Below, piece after piece: positions 1 through 8,787 of a stretch of 61,247 nt of DNA (the first letter of the stretch is position 1; each line of letters begins with the position of its first letter). A program made the position numbers and the translations under genes. The DNA comes from an uncultured Paracoccaceae bacterium (GTDB lineage Bacteria; Pseudomonadota; Alphaproteobacteria; Rhizobiales; Rhizobiaceae), in contig CALMYO010000134.1 of assembly GCA_937873685.1 (NCBI GenBank), forward strand, positions 1 through 61,247, given 5' to 3'. The notes beneath the pieces are model-generated. The model did no database searches, had not been told where the DNA came from, and saw nothing but the letters and a program-made list of their open reading frames with translations.

Positions 1-402
<402 letters not shown>

Positions 403-745
403 AGAATGAGATCAATTGGCTATCTGGTCACGCTTGCGAATTGACGAGAACATTTACACCTCGTCGTTCTCACGACGAATGTAAGAGTCTCTGTCAGAAA
501 CGTGGCCTTTGGCCTGTGTCTCTTGCGGATCCGACCGGCTTGCCGGCTTGAGGATCCTGCGGAACACCGCCGTCCACGTTTCTCTTTCTTCCATATTCAG
601 TTGTCAAAGATCAGATGACACAGCAGCGTCATCGCCGACTTACCGCCTTGCGGGCTTAAAGCCGATGTGAGGGTCGCATACGCGGCTCTCTTGGAGAAAA
701 CAAGGACGAGTTCGCTTGCGCCAGCGGCGCACCGCCCTCGTCGAT
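403..745 (-). other. rrn operon leader (pre-16S spacer)
   Basis: This 343-nt stretch without a credible gene lies between the rrn promoter and the 16S start and is transcribed on the minus strand. It holds a 10-nt inverted repeat (496-505 with 574-583) that could form a processing stem, and a smaller hairpin of TCGTCG and CGACGA near 461-480. It also holds a boxA-like element. The short open frames here have no coding character. The processing role is inferred from rrn leaders in general. Confidence 0.75.
602..613 (-). promoter_or_regulatory. boxA-like antitermination element of the rrn leader
   Basis: On the minus strand this reads TGATCTTTGACA, close to the bacterial boxA core TGCTCTTTAACA. 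It sits about 200 nt upstream of the 16S start, in the leader, which is where NusB/NusE-dependent antitermination elements occur. The match is partial, so this is a reasoned call and not a certain one. Confidence 0.5.
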
Positions 746-751
746 GGCCGG

Positions 752-812
752 TATATAGGCTGCGCTCCGGCGGACTGTCAAACCCTTTTTTTCACTTTTT
801 TCGATTTTTTTT
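752..812 (-). promoter_or_regulatory. rrn promoter with UP-like phased A/T tracts
   Basis: On the minus strand there is a perfect -35 TTGACA (complement of 776-781), an 18-bp spacer and TATATA (complement of 752-757) as -10. Directly upstream of the -35 are three A tracts (T runs at 786-792, 796-801 and 805-812 on the given strand) whose centres are about 9.5-10 bp apart, so they lie on one face of the helix, as in UP elements or intrinsic bends. Transcription should start near 745. Confidence 0.8.
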
Positions 813-977
813 CAGTCGGTCAAATTTCTGCAATGTTGCAGCGGGCAAACGGCGCAAATCACCCCGTACCTGCCTTGAAACCGGCCGATTTCGCCGTTCA
901 ACCGAAACACTGCTCCGTTCGGTTCGACCGCAACGATTGACAGCCGCTGTTTTTGCCAATCATAGGCAAGGGCAGGT

Positions 978-2972
978 TTGCATGATCGCCTCCGGCCGGC
1001 CGGAGGCGGTTATGCCGCAACACCATGGGGACCAGATCTATTGCGAAACGGCGATGCTTTGACGATTCTTGGCGATGAGCCGCCGATAGCCGCCGACCGG
1101 CGGCGCGGCTTGCCGGATCGGCGCGATGTTTCGCTGCGCTGGCTCTCCGGCACATTCCTTACCGGCATCGCCTCCACTTTCCTAATGGGGGCGGCCCTGT
1201 TTGCCGCGCTGGACGGCCGCGAGATCCTCGCCACCCCGGCGGAAGTGCTTTCCGCCATCGGCCCGACGCCTGCCGCCGCTTCCGTGCGTGAGAAGGGCGC
1301 GAGACTTGCCCCCCCGGCGCCGGAACGTCCGAAGTCGCGTGATCGTCATCGCATGGAAGTCGCCATGATGACGCGCGTCGGCGACGCCGATGTCATTAGC
1401 ATGCAGCCCTTCCAAGTTGTACGGATGGCGCTCGCGGCCGGTCACCAGCGCAAGCGCGACTACCCGGCCTTCGATCCGATGCGGGTGCTTTCCGACAGCC
1501 GCGAGACCGCAACAGCGCAGATTTCGGGCCAGATCTATGGCACCAAGGTAGAGACCGACGTTTCGATCCAGGTCCGGGAGTTCCCGCTGCAGACGGCCGT
1601 CTTCGACAAGTCTGCGGAACTGCCGTTGAACGAGGTGGAAATGGTGGTGCGCGAAACTGGCGCATTGCTGACCGACGGGGCGATCCAGGTCGCGGCGCTG
1701 CATTATGTCGACCCGCTGCGTTTCGGGACGCCTGATCTGCTCAATCTGGGCATTACCGCCGGTGTGAAGATCGTCAACGAAAACGTCTCGATCGCGACCC
1801 CCTCGACCAATGGGCGGCAATTCGAGTTCACGCAAGACAGCGTGAACTTCCCGCGCAGCGGCGATGTCGCCGCGATGATGGCGACGGCCGGATACGATTC
1901 GCAAAGCGCCAGGGACGCGGCGGCGGCGATCAAATCCGTGCTCAGCACCGACAAGTTGAACAAGGGCGCGCACATACGCATCGGCGTGGAAAGCGATGGC
2001 GATGTGGAGACCGTGGTGCGCGCCAGCGTCTATTCCGGCAAGACCCATCTGGTCACTGTCGCGCGCACCGATGCCGGCGTGTACCAGCCATCGGTCGAGC
2101 CCGTGTCGCTCTTCGATCCATCGGCGGGCGAAGCTGCCTCGACGCCGGTCCCCATCGTATCCGGACGCGACCTGCCCACGGTCTACGACGCCATCTGGCG
2201 CGCCGGTCTCGCCTATGGCATGACCGACGACATGATCGGCCAGACCATGCGCATGCTGGCTTCGGATGTGGATTTCCAATCACGGGTGCATCCCGCCGAT
2301 TCGCTCGACGTGTTCTTTTCCCTCCCAGAGAACGGAGATGCCCCAGACGCCGATTCCGAGATCCTTTACGTGCGGGCGAATTTCGGCGGCGACACGCGTA
2401 AATTTTACCGGTTCATCGCCGAAGACGGTTCGGTCGATTATTTTGACGGGTCCGGCAAGAGCTCGCGCCAGTTCATGCTTCGCAATCCCGTACCTGCCGG
2501 CAAGTTCCGTTCACCATTCGGCATGCGCCGCCACCCGATCCTGCGCTACTCGCGCATGCATTGGGGCGTGGACTGGGCTGCGCCGCGCGGCACACCAATC
2601 ATTGCACCCGGCAACGGGGTGGTCGAAAAGGCCGGATGGGCCCAAGGCTACGGCAAGCAGACCACCATCCGCCACGCCAACGGCTATGTGACCTCCTATT
2701 CACACCAGAGCAATTTCGCCAAGGGCATCCGTCCCGGCGCCAAGGTGCGGCAAGGCCAGGTGATCGGCTATATCGGCACCACGGGCCTGTCCACCGGCCC
2801 GCACCTGCACTACGAGATGGAAGTGAACGGTCGCAAGGTCGACCCGATGCGAATCCGCCTTCCGGTAGGCCGTGTGCTGAAGGGGGCGGAACTTGCCGCG
2901 TTCAAAAAGGAGCGCGATCGCATCGACGCCCTTCTCGCCAACGAGATGTCGACCGAAGTCGCCAGTCGCTGA
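978..2972 (+). CDS. M23 family peptidoglycan endopeptidase, membrane-anchored
   Basis: The protein has 664 residues. One membrane segment lies at about residues 55-78, followed by a long periplasmic region and a C-terminal M23 (LytM/MepM-type) domain. The zinc ligands are visible: H528 and D532 in HWGVD, and HLH at 609-611. The family cleaves peptide cross-links of peptidoglycan during growth or division, so it should act in the periplasm. The chosen start is TTG at 978, because AAGGG lies five bases upstream; later TTG codons at 1041 and 1059 are alternatives, and homologs I recall begin near the second part. It is transcribed away from the rrn promoter. The motif-based family call is firm; the cellular target is inferred. 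Confidence 0.88.
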   Translation: MHDRLRPAGGGYAATPWGPDLLRNGDALTILGDEPPIAADRRRGLPDRRDVSLRWLSGTFLTGIASTFLMGAALFAALDGREILATPAEVLSAIGPTPAAASVREKGARLAPPAPERPKSRDRHRMEVAMMTRVGDADVISMQPFQVVRMALAAGHQRKRDYPAFDPMRVLSDSRETATAQISGQIYGTKVETDVSIQVREFPLQTAVFDKSAELPLNEVEMVVRETGALLTDGAIQVAALHYVDPLRFGTPDLLNLGITAGVKIVNENVSIATPSTNGRQFEFTQDSVNFPRSGDVAAMMATAGYDSQSARDAAAAIKSVLSTDKLNKGAHIRIGVESDGDVETVVRASVYSGKTHLVTVARTDAGVYQPSVEPVSLFDPSAGEAASTPVPIVSGRDLPTVYDAIWRAGLAYGMTDDMIGQTMRMLASDVDFQSRVHPADSLDVFFSLPENGDAPDADSEILYVRANFGGDTRKFYRFIAEDGSVDYFDGSGKSSRQFMLRNPVPAGKFRSPFGMRRHPILRYSRMHWGVDWAAPRGTPIIAPGNGVVEKAGWAQGYGKQTTIRHANGYVTSYSHQSNFAKGIRPGAKVRQGQVIGYIGTTGLSTGPHLHYEMEVNGRKVDPMRIRLPVGRVLKGAELAAFKKERDRIDALLANEMSTEVASR

Positions 2973-2989
2973 ACACCGCGGCGCCTTCG

Positions 2990-4510
2990 TTAGAGCGTTG
3001 TTCGCCGCGGCTGCGTGAGCCAGGCGACACCCGCCGCCAGCAGGCACAGCACCGCCGCCGAATAAGCAATCGCCGAGAACGCGCTGTTTGTCGCTTCGGA
3101 AAAGCGTTGCACGGCGCCGGCCTCCACCGCGCCTTCGAGTGTCGCGCCGAACCCTGACGTCTCCAGACCCGGCACGCCGACAATCCGCGAATTGAATATC
3201 GTGCCTGCGGTCGCGCCAAAAGTTGCGACTGCGATCAACCCGGCGGAGCGCGCCACTGCGTTGTTGATGCCGGAAGCCGCGCCCGAATCCTGATCCGGCG
3301 CCGCAGTCATCACCGCGGCGGACAAAGGCGAGACCAGCAGCGCCATGCCGAGACCGTTGAACAGCAGGATCGGCATCGTGACCCGCCACAGATCCATCAA
3401 AGGCATGGTCAGCGCCAGCGCGGCATAGCAACACGCGAGAATGCACGCGCCGGCGGTCAGCAGGCTGCGCGCTCCGATCCTGTCGGCAAGTCGACCGACC
3501 GGGGCGGACAACACGCCGATGAAGACCGAGAGCGGCGCAAACAGCAGGCTGGCTTGCCACTCCGGCCTTCCCCAGCCGGCAATCACCGTCATCGGCAGAA
3601 AGAAAAGGATCGCATTGAAACCGAGGAACAGCAGCAGCGTGTAGAGATTGGCGCCGAAAAAGGCGCGGTTGGCAAACAGCGACAGCCGGATCATTGGATC
3701 GGCCGCGCGCGATTCCCACCACAGGAACGCACCGAGCAAGACGCCGCCGCCGGCAAGCAGGAACGCGGGCGACGCAAGGCGTTCGCCGGCTTCAAGGCCG
3801 AGAGCGGTCAGGCCCCAGGCTACAAACCCCAACCCGGTCGTCGCCAGCACCGCGCCCGGTATGTCGAGGCGGCGCGAACCCCGCATTCCGGCCGCAGGCA
3901 CGCGCCGCCACAAAAGGAAGAACGCCAGCAGTCCGATCGGCGCGTTGATGGCGAAAATCAGCCGCCAGGCCCATTCATCGCCGAAGCTGAGCAACAATCC
4001 GCCAAGCGTTGGCCCCAATGCGGTGGTGAGCGACGAGGCGGCCGCCCAGATGCCGATCGCCTGACCGCGCTCGGTCAAGGGATAGGCGCGCGCGATCATC
4101 GCAAGGCTGCCCGGCACCATCAACGCCGCGCCAAAGCCTTGCGCCGCGCGCATGACAATGAGCGTTGGCGCATCGGGTGCGAGGGCGCAAACCAGGGAGG
4201 TCGCGACAAAAAGGGCGATGCCGGCCATGAAGACGCGCCGCGCTCCATAGACATCGCCGGCGGCGCCGCCCAGTAACACGAGCGATGAAAGGAAAAGCAT
4301 GTAGCCGTTCGATATCCATTGCGCATCCGCAAGTGTTGCGCTGAGATCGGCGCGGATGGCCGGCAAGGCGATCGCCACCACTGAGCCGTCGATGAAACCG
4401 AGGCTCGACGCCAGTATGGCCGCAACCAACACGATGCGCCGTTGGGAGCGGGAGTAAAGGGAGGAGACCGTTGCGGGCGGGTGTGGCGCGATCGGTTCGA
4501 ACGGTTTCAT
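2990..4510 (-). CDS. MFS drug efflux transporter, DHA2 (14-TM) family
   Basis: The 506-residue protein is rich in membrane segments, consistent with the 14-helix DHA2 (EmrB/QacA) group. Family marks are visible early: LGFIDGSVVAIALPAI in helix 1, and a GDVYGARRVF loop (the MFS motif A position) between helices 2 and 3. These proteins export drugs or metabolites by proton antiport across the inner membrane. The gene is convergent with the M23 gene, with a 17-base gap. No HlyD-like partner or regulator lies next to it, so it probably works alone. The substrate cannot be told from the sequence. Confidence 0.88.
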   Translation of the reverse strand: MKPFEPIAPHPPATVSSLYSRSQRRIVLVAAILASSLGFIDGSVVAIALPAIRADLSATLADAQWISNGYMLFLSSLVLLGGAAGDVYGARRVFMAGIALFVATSLVCALAPDAPTLIVMRAAQGFGAALMVPGSLAMIARAYPLTERGQAIGIWAAASSLTTALGPTLGGLLLSFGDEWAWRLIFAINAPIGLLAFFLLWRRVPAAGMRGSRRLDIPGAVLATTGLGFVAWGLTALGLEAGERLASPAFLLAGGGVLLGAFLWWESRAADPMIRLSLFANRAFFGANLYTLLLFLGFNAILFFLPMTVIAGWGRPEWQASLLFAPLSVFIGVLSAPVGRLADRIGARSLLTAGACILACCYAALALTMPLMDLWRVTMPILLFNGLGMALLVSPLSAAVMTAAPDQDSGAASGINNAVARSAGLIAVATFGATAGTIFNSRIVGVPGLETSGFGATLEGAVEAGAVQRFSEATNSAFSAIAYSAAVLCLLAAGVAWLTQPRRTTL

Positions 4511-4549
4511 GCCGCCACCATAGAATTTTGTTCGACTGGATGTCAGCGG

Positions 4550-5581
4550 CTACCGTTCAGTCAGTTTCAGTTCGATGCGGCGGTTGCGATTGCGCGCCTC
4601 GTCTGAATCCTCCTCGACCAGCGGCTGGAACTCGCCGAAGCCGGCGGCGACGAGGCGGTTTGCCGGGACGCCCGCCTCGATCAGGAAACGCACCACGGCG
4701 GCGGCGCGGTCTGCGGAAAGTTCCCAGTTGTCCTTGACACCGCGACCGGGCGAGACCGGGATGTTGTCAGTGTGGCCGTCGACGCGCAGCACCCAGTTGA
4801 TGTCGGGCGGGATCTCGCTTGCCAGGTCGATCAGAGCCGAGGCGAGTTTCGCCATCTCGGCCTTGCCGGCGTCGTTGATCGTGGTCTGGCCGGAAGGAAA
4901 CAGCACTTCCGACTGGAAGACGAAACGGTCCCCGACGATGCGGATGTTCTCGCGGTCGGAGAGGATTTCGCGCAGCCGGCCGAAGAAATCGGAACGGTAG
5001 CGGTTCAATTCCTGCACCCGCTGCGCCAGCGCCACGTTCAGCCGCTTGCCAAGATCGGCGATCCTCGCCCTCGACTCGCGATCCCGGTTCTCAGAGACGT
5101 CGAGCGCATCCTCCAGCGCGCCAATCTGCTTGCGCAGCGCCGAGATCTGCTGGTTCAACAGTTCCACCTGGCTCTGGGCGCGCTGGCTGAGCTGCTTTTC
5201 CTCGTCGAGCGACTGGGTCAGCGCGCCGATGCGCTCGGACGAATCGTCCGTCTTGCCGGAACCCTGCGCCAGCAGCTCCTGCAAGCGCGACCGTTCGCGC
5301 TCCGCGTCGCCAAGCGAAGCCTCCAGGTTGGCGATCTGGTCTTCAAAATCCTGGCGGCTGGTGCGCTCCAGCGCCAGCAGTTCGGTCAGTTCGTTGATCT
5401 GCGAGTTGAGGCGGTTCAGCACCTCGTCCTTGCCGGTGATCTCGCGGCTGAGCAGCACCTGCGCCAGCACGAAGACGCTGAGCAGGAACATGATCGCCAG
5501 CAGCAGCGTCGACAGGGCGTCGACGAAGCCCGGCCAGTAATCGACGCCGCGTGAGGCGCGGCGGCTGCGCGCCAGCGCCAT
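4550..5581 (-). CDS. MotB/OmpA-like peptidoglycan-binding protein with one TM helix and coiled coil
   Basis: The protein has 343 residues. A short basic N-terminus leads into a single membrane helix starting FVDALSTLLLAIMF, where Asp21 is placed like the proton-binding aspartate of MotB, TolR and ZorB. A long coiled-coil stretch (about 50-190) rich in Glu, Gln and Leu follows, then a C-terminal OmpA domain with the peptidoglycan-binding pattern RVDGHTDNIPV and NRRIELKL. It lies one base downstream of the MotA/ExbB-like gene, so the two should form one stator-like complex coupling proton flow to the cell wall. No flagellar genes are nearby. The pair occurs widely in Rhizobiales as far as I recall; its function is not known to me. 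Confidence 0.85.
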   Translation of the reverse strand: MALARSRRASRGVDYWPGFVDALSTLLLAIMFLLSVFVLAQVLLSREITGKDEVLNRLNSQINELTELLALERTSRQDFEDQIANLEASLGDAERERSRLQELLAQGSGKTDDSSERIGALTQSLDEEKQLSQRAQSQVELLNQQISALRKQIGALEDALDVSENRDRESRARIADLGKRLNVALAQRVQELNRYRSDFFGRLREILSDRENIRIVGDRFVFQSEVLFPSGQTTINDAGKAEMAKLASALIDLASEIPPDINWVLRVDGHTDNIPVSPGRGVKDNWELSADRAAAVVRFLIEAGVPANRLVAAGFGEFQPLVEEDSDEARNRNRRIELKLTER

Positions 5582-5582
5582 T

Positions 5583-6611
5583 TCAGCGCTCCTTGTCGCG
5601 TTCGAGCGCGCGGCTCAACCGGTCGAGAATGGCGCGCAGCTGTTTTTGTTCCTCGGCCTGCGTCTCCACCCAGTCGCGCATCATTTGCTGCTCGGCGCGC
5701 ATATTGCGCACCAGCCCCTGGATGCCTTCGGCAAGCGTCGCCAGCGCGGCGGTGGTGCGTTGCGAATTGCCGCCGCCTTCCTGCAGCGTCTGCAGTTTTT
5801 CGGCAACGAGCTTGAACTCCTCAACGCCCGCGCCGCGGTCGCCAGCCGATGCGACGTCGGAATCAGGATCGGTGACCGACGACAGCCAGTTTTCCAGTTC
5901 GGTGTAGAAGCGGTTCTGGGCCCGGCCCGCCTGCAGGTCGAGAAAACCCAGAACCAGCGAGCCGGAGAGGCCGAACAGCGAGGACGAGAAGGCGGTACCC
6001 ATGCCGGAAAGGGGAGATTGCAGCCCGGCCTTCAGCGCGTCGAGCACGTCTGCGGTGTTGCCGGAGCCGACATCGAGCGACTGGATGGTCTGGCCGATGG
6101 AGCCGATCGTCTGCAACAGGCCCCAGAAAGTGCCGAGCAGGCCGAGAAACACAAGCAAGCCGATCAGGTAGCGCGAGGTGTCGCGCGATTCATCCAGCCT
6201 TGTCGCCAGAGAGTCGAGCACCGCGCGCATGGCGAGCGTTGAAATCGCCGAGGACTGGCGACGTCCGAGCAGAGCCTGCATCGGCGCGAGCAACACCGGC
6301 TGGCGGCGCAGCGCGCCTTCATCGCCAACGCGGAAGGAATTGACCCATCGCACCTCGCGAAACAGCCGGCCGACCTGCATGAAGGCGAGCAGCACGCCGA
6401 TCGCCAGCACGCCGAGGATCAGGCCGTTCAGGCCCGGATTGGTCTGGAAGGCCGACGAGACCTGCCGGAACAGGATCGCGGCAAGAAATCCGACGATGAT
6501 CAGGAAGATCAATTGCGACAGCAGGAAGACCTGCGGATTGGTCAGCTTGTACGGGTCGTATCCGCGCCGCCGGCCGGCCGGTTGCGTCTCCATCTCCTGC
6601 GTCGCCGCCAT
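5583..6611 (-). CDS. MotA/TolQ/ExbB family proton channel protein
   Basis: The protein has 342 residues from the chosen ATG at 6611, which has GGGAAAGGG seven bases upstream; upstream in-frame ATGs at 6617 and 6659 are alternatives. Membrane segments lie near residues 30-52, 60-80, 148-170 and 200-225. The third begins in LIGLLVFLGLLGTFWGLLQT, the typical MotA/ExbB pore helix. A long hydrophilic helical tail follows. It should form the channel for the MotB/OmpA-like partner encoded one base downstream. Likely an envelope motor or tension complex; the partner that it would drive is not in view. ZorA of Zorya defence systems has the same fold, but the other Zorya genes are missing here. Confidence 0.83.
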   Translation of the reverse strand: MAATQEMETQPAGRRRGYDPYKLTNPQVFLLSQLIFLIIVGFLAAILFRQVSSAFQTNPGLNGLILGVLAIGVLLAFMQVGRLFREVRWVNSFRVGDEGALRRQPVLLAPMQALLGRRQSSAISTLAMRAVLDSLATRLDESRDTSRYLIGLLVFLGLLGTFWGLLQTIGSIGQTIQSLDVGSGNTADVLDALKAGLQSPLSGMGTAFSSSLFGLSGSLVLGFLDLQAGRAQNRFYTELENWLSSVTDPDSDVASAGDRGAGVEEFKLVAEKLQTLQEGGGNSQRTTAALATLAEGIQGLVRNMRAEQQMMRDWVETQAEEQKQLRAILDRLSRALERDKER

Positions 6612-6805
6612 CGGCATGCCCTTTCCCACTTTGACCACCCGCCCGCTATCGCGCAACAATGGCCACGCGAAGGCAAGGGCGTCGGCAAGCGAATCCCCGA
6701 AATCAATTTACGCTATCGAAGCCGGATTTTGAATCGCTTATGCGATACTTCAGTCAAGCGATTTGTCGATGGCATGCGGTTGGCCAACAAGACGCGGGGG
6801 ACATC

Positions 6806-7528
6806 ATGCAAACGGATCATTCTCACACCCCGGCGGCCATTGCAGCGCGTCTTGCCGGTGACCGCAAGCCGACGCTGGTGCGCGATTTCGTCTATGGCGG
6901 CATCGACGGGGTGGTGACCACCTTCGCCGTCGTCGCCGGCGTGGAGGGCGCATCGCTTTCACCTGCGGTGGTGCTGATCCTCGGCGCGGCAAACCTGCTG
7001 GCAGACGGATTTTCCATGGCGGCGTCGAACTACTCCGGCACCAAGGCCGTGATCGACGAGGAACGGCGCGCCCGCGAGACCGAACTGCTCCATATCGAAC
7101 GCTGGCCGGAGGGCGAGCGCGAGGAGGTGCGCCAGTTGCTTGCAGCGCGCGGCCTGTCGAAACGCACGTTGGAAGGCGCGGTCGCCGACATTACTGCCGA
7201 CAAGGAGAACTGGGTGCGGTTCATGCTGACCGACGAATACGGTTTTGCCCCGGCGCAGACATCCCCGCTATCAGCAGGGCTCGCCACCTTCGCGGCGTTC
7301 CTCGTCTGCGGCGCAGCCCCGCTGGCGCCATTCGCACTCGGCCTGGAAAACGGCTTCGCTGTCTCCACGGCGCTCACCGCAGTGGTCTTTTTCGTCATCG
7401 GCGCGTGGAAGGCCAACTGGTCGCCCTCGCCCTGGTGGCGATCGGGGCTGGAAACGCTGGCAATCGGCTCGGCAGCGGCCGGTCTCGCCTACGGCGTCGG
7501 CTGGCTGCTGCGCGGGCTTGCGGGATAG
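6806..7528 (+). CDS. VIT1/CCC1 family transporter
   Basis: The 240-residue protein begins with a short hydrophilic stretch, then DFVYGGIDGVVTTFAVVAG, which is the typical first helix of the VIT/CCC1 family, followed by ANLLADGFSMAASNY. A charged middle part (about 90-150) holds several Glu residues, as in the metal-binding region of the family, and three more helices follow. Members move Fe(II) or Mn(II) into vacuoles in eukaryotes; bacterial roles are less clear. The start at 6806 is chosen because CGGGGG lies five bases upstream. It is divergent from the MotA-like gene, and the 194-base gap must hold both promoters. Confidence 0.85.
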   Translation: MQTDHSHTPAAIAARLAGDRKPTLVRDFVYGGIDGVVTTFAVVAGVEGASLSPAVVLILGAANLLADGFSMAASNYSGTKAVIDEERRARETELLHIERWPEGEREEVRQLLAARGLSKRTLEGAVADITADKENWVRFMLTDEYGFAPAQTSPLSAGLATFAAFLVCGAAPLAPFALGLENGFAVSTALTAVVFFVIGAWKANWSPSPWWRSGLETLAIGSAAAGLAYGVGWLLRGLAG

Positions 7529-7547
7529 CAGCGGCAAGGTGAAAGCG

Positions 7548-7577
7548 GCCGCGCCGGACCATGTAGCCCGGCGCGGC
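7548..7577. terminator. GC-rich hairpin between convergent genes
   Basis: A perfect 10-bp inverted repeat (7548-7557 with 7568-7577) with a 10-base loop fills the gap between the stops of two convergent genes. There is no T run on either side, so it is not a classical intrinsic terminator. It may still stop or protect transcripts from both directions. Confidence 0.45.
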
Positions 7578-7583
7578 GCAGCA

Positions 7584-8564
7584 TTACAGATCGAGCTGGT
7601 AGGTCTCGGGAATGAAACGGAAACCGTCGCCCATCGCCTCGACGAAACCGACAGACGGGAACGGCATATGGTAGCCGACGAACGGCATGCGGTCGGCGGC
7701 AAGCATGCCGAACACCTTCTTGCGGGCCGCGGCGGCCGCGGCCTTGTCGGCGTCGAAGCGCACTTCCCAATCCGGCTTCTGCAACGAAAGCACGAAATGG
7801 TTCGCCGTGTCCGCCGTCAGCGCCATCGTCTTGCCGCCCGATTCCAGACGGAAGATCATGTGGCCGGGGGTGTGGCCGGCCGCCGCCATGCCGGTGATGC
7901 CGGGCACGACCTCGCCGCCGTCGCCGATCATCGTCGCCTTCTCGACGACCGGAACGATGTTCTTCTTGACCAGCTGGTGCACGCCTTCTGCCGGCGTGCC
8001 CATGCGCGCATCGTCCTTCCAGAAATCGAACTCCGTCTGGCCAAGCACGTAGCGCGCATTGGGGTAGGCCGGCGCGCCGCCTTCCATCATGCCGCCGATA
8101 TGATCGGGATGCATGTGGCTGATGGCGACGACCGTGACATCCTCCGGCTTGTAGCCGGCCGCCTGCAGGTTGGCGAGCGTCTGGCCGACGCCGCCCTCGC
8201 GGCCGCCTTCTCCGTTGCCGGTGTCGAACAGCACGAGGTCGGTTCCGGTGTTCACCAGCGTCGGCGAGAAGGTGAACTGCGTCTTGTCGGCCGGCAGGTA
8301 ATTGGCTTTCAGCAGGTCGGCGACCTCAGCCTCGGTGACGTTGGTGCCGAAGATCGACTGCGGCTTGTCGGCCATGCGGTTGCCGTCGGTCAGGACGGTG
8401 ATCTCGAAGTCGCCAAGCGTGTAGCGGGCAAAGCCGGCGGGCTTCACCAAAGACATGTCGAGCGCATGGGCGGCGCGCACCATGATCTGCGGCGCGGCGA
8501 GCGCGGCGCCGGTAAGCGCTGCGGTGTGCATGAAATTGCGGCGGCTCAGGGCAGGCAAGGGCAT
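7584..8564 (-). CDS. exported metallo-beta-lactamase-fold hydrolase
   Basis: The protein has 326 residues from the ATG at 8564, which has AGGAGG five bases upstream. The N-terminus LSRRNFMHTAALTGAALAAP is a twin-arginine signal, so it should be exported folded to the periplasm. The metal motif is HMHPDH, with further ligands in AAGHTPGH, ALTADT and GYHMPF. This places it in the broad MBL-fold group that includes quorum-quenching lactonases, sulfatases and other hydrolases. The substrate is not evident; the length and Tat signal fit the periplasmic subgroup rather than true beta-lactamases. Confidence 0.87.
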   Translation of the reverse strand: MPLPALSRRNFMHTAALTGAALAAPQIMVRAAHALDMSLVKPAGFARYTLGDFEITVLTDGNRMADKPQSIFGTNVTEAEVADLLKANYLPADKTQFTFSPTLVNTGTDLVLFDTGNGEGGREGGVGQTLANLQAAGYKPEDVTVVAISHMHPDHIGGMMEGGAPAYPNARYVLGQTEFDFWKDDARMGTPAEGVHQLVKKNIVPVVEKATMIGDGGEVVPGITGMAAAGHTPGHMIFRLESGGKTMALTADTANHFVLSLQKPDWEVRFDADKAAAAAARKKVFGMLAADRMPFVGYHMPFPSVGFVEAMGDGFRFIPETYQLDL

Positions 8565-8787
8565 GGTATCCTCCTGTGTAAATGCGGGTCGGTACGAAAC
8601 CACCATAAATCTGGAAACACGAATGCATATGGCAACCGGCCCCCAGGCCAGTAACACAGTGTTCAATGTTCGGTGATTGGACCCGACACCAGGTTATTGC
8701 GGAACGACTGCCGGAATCGATTTGGCCGGGCGCGCAAATGCGCTAAGACGCGCCGGTCTTCAAACCGGCCCACACCGTGCCCTCCCC

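Noticed and set aside
4550-6611. Zorya-type phage defence (ZorA/ZorB).
   Set aside because: Only the motor pair is present; no ZorC, ZorD or ZorE genes flank it, and the neighbours are an MFS pump and a VIT-family protein.
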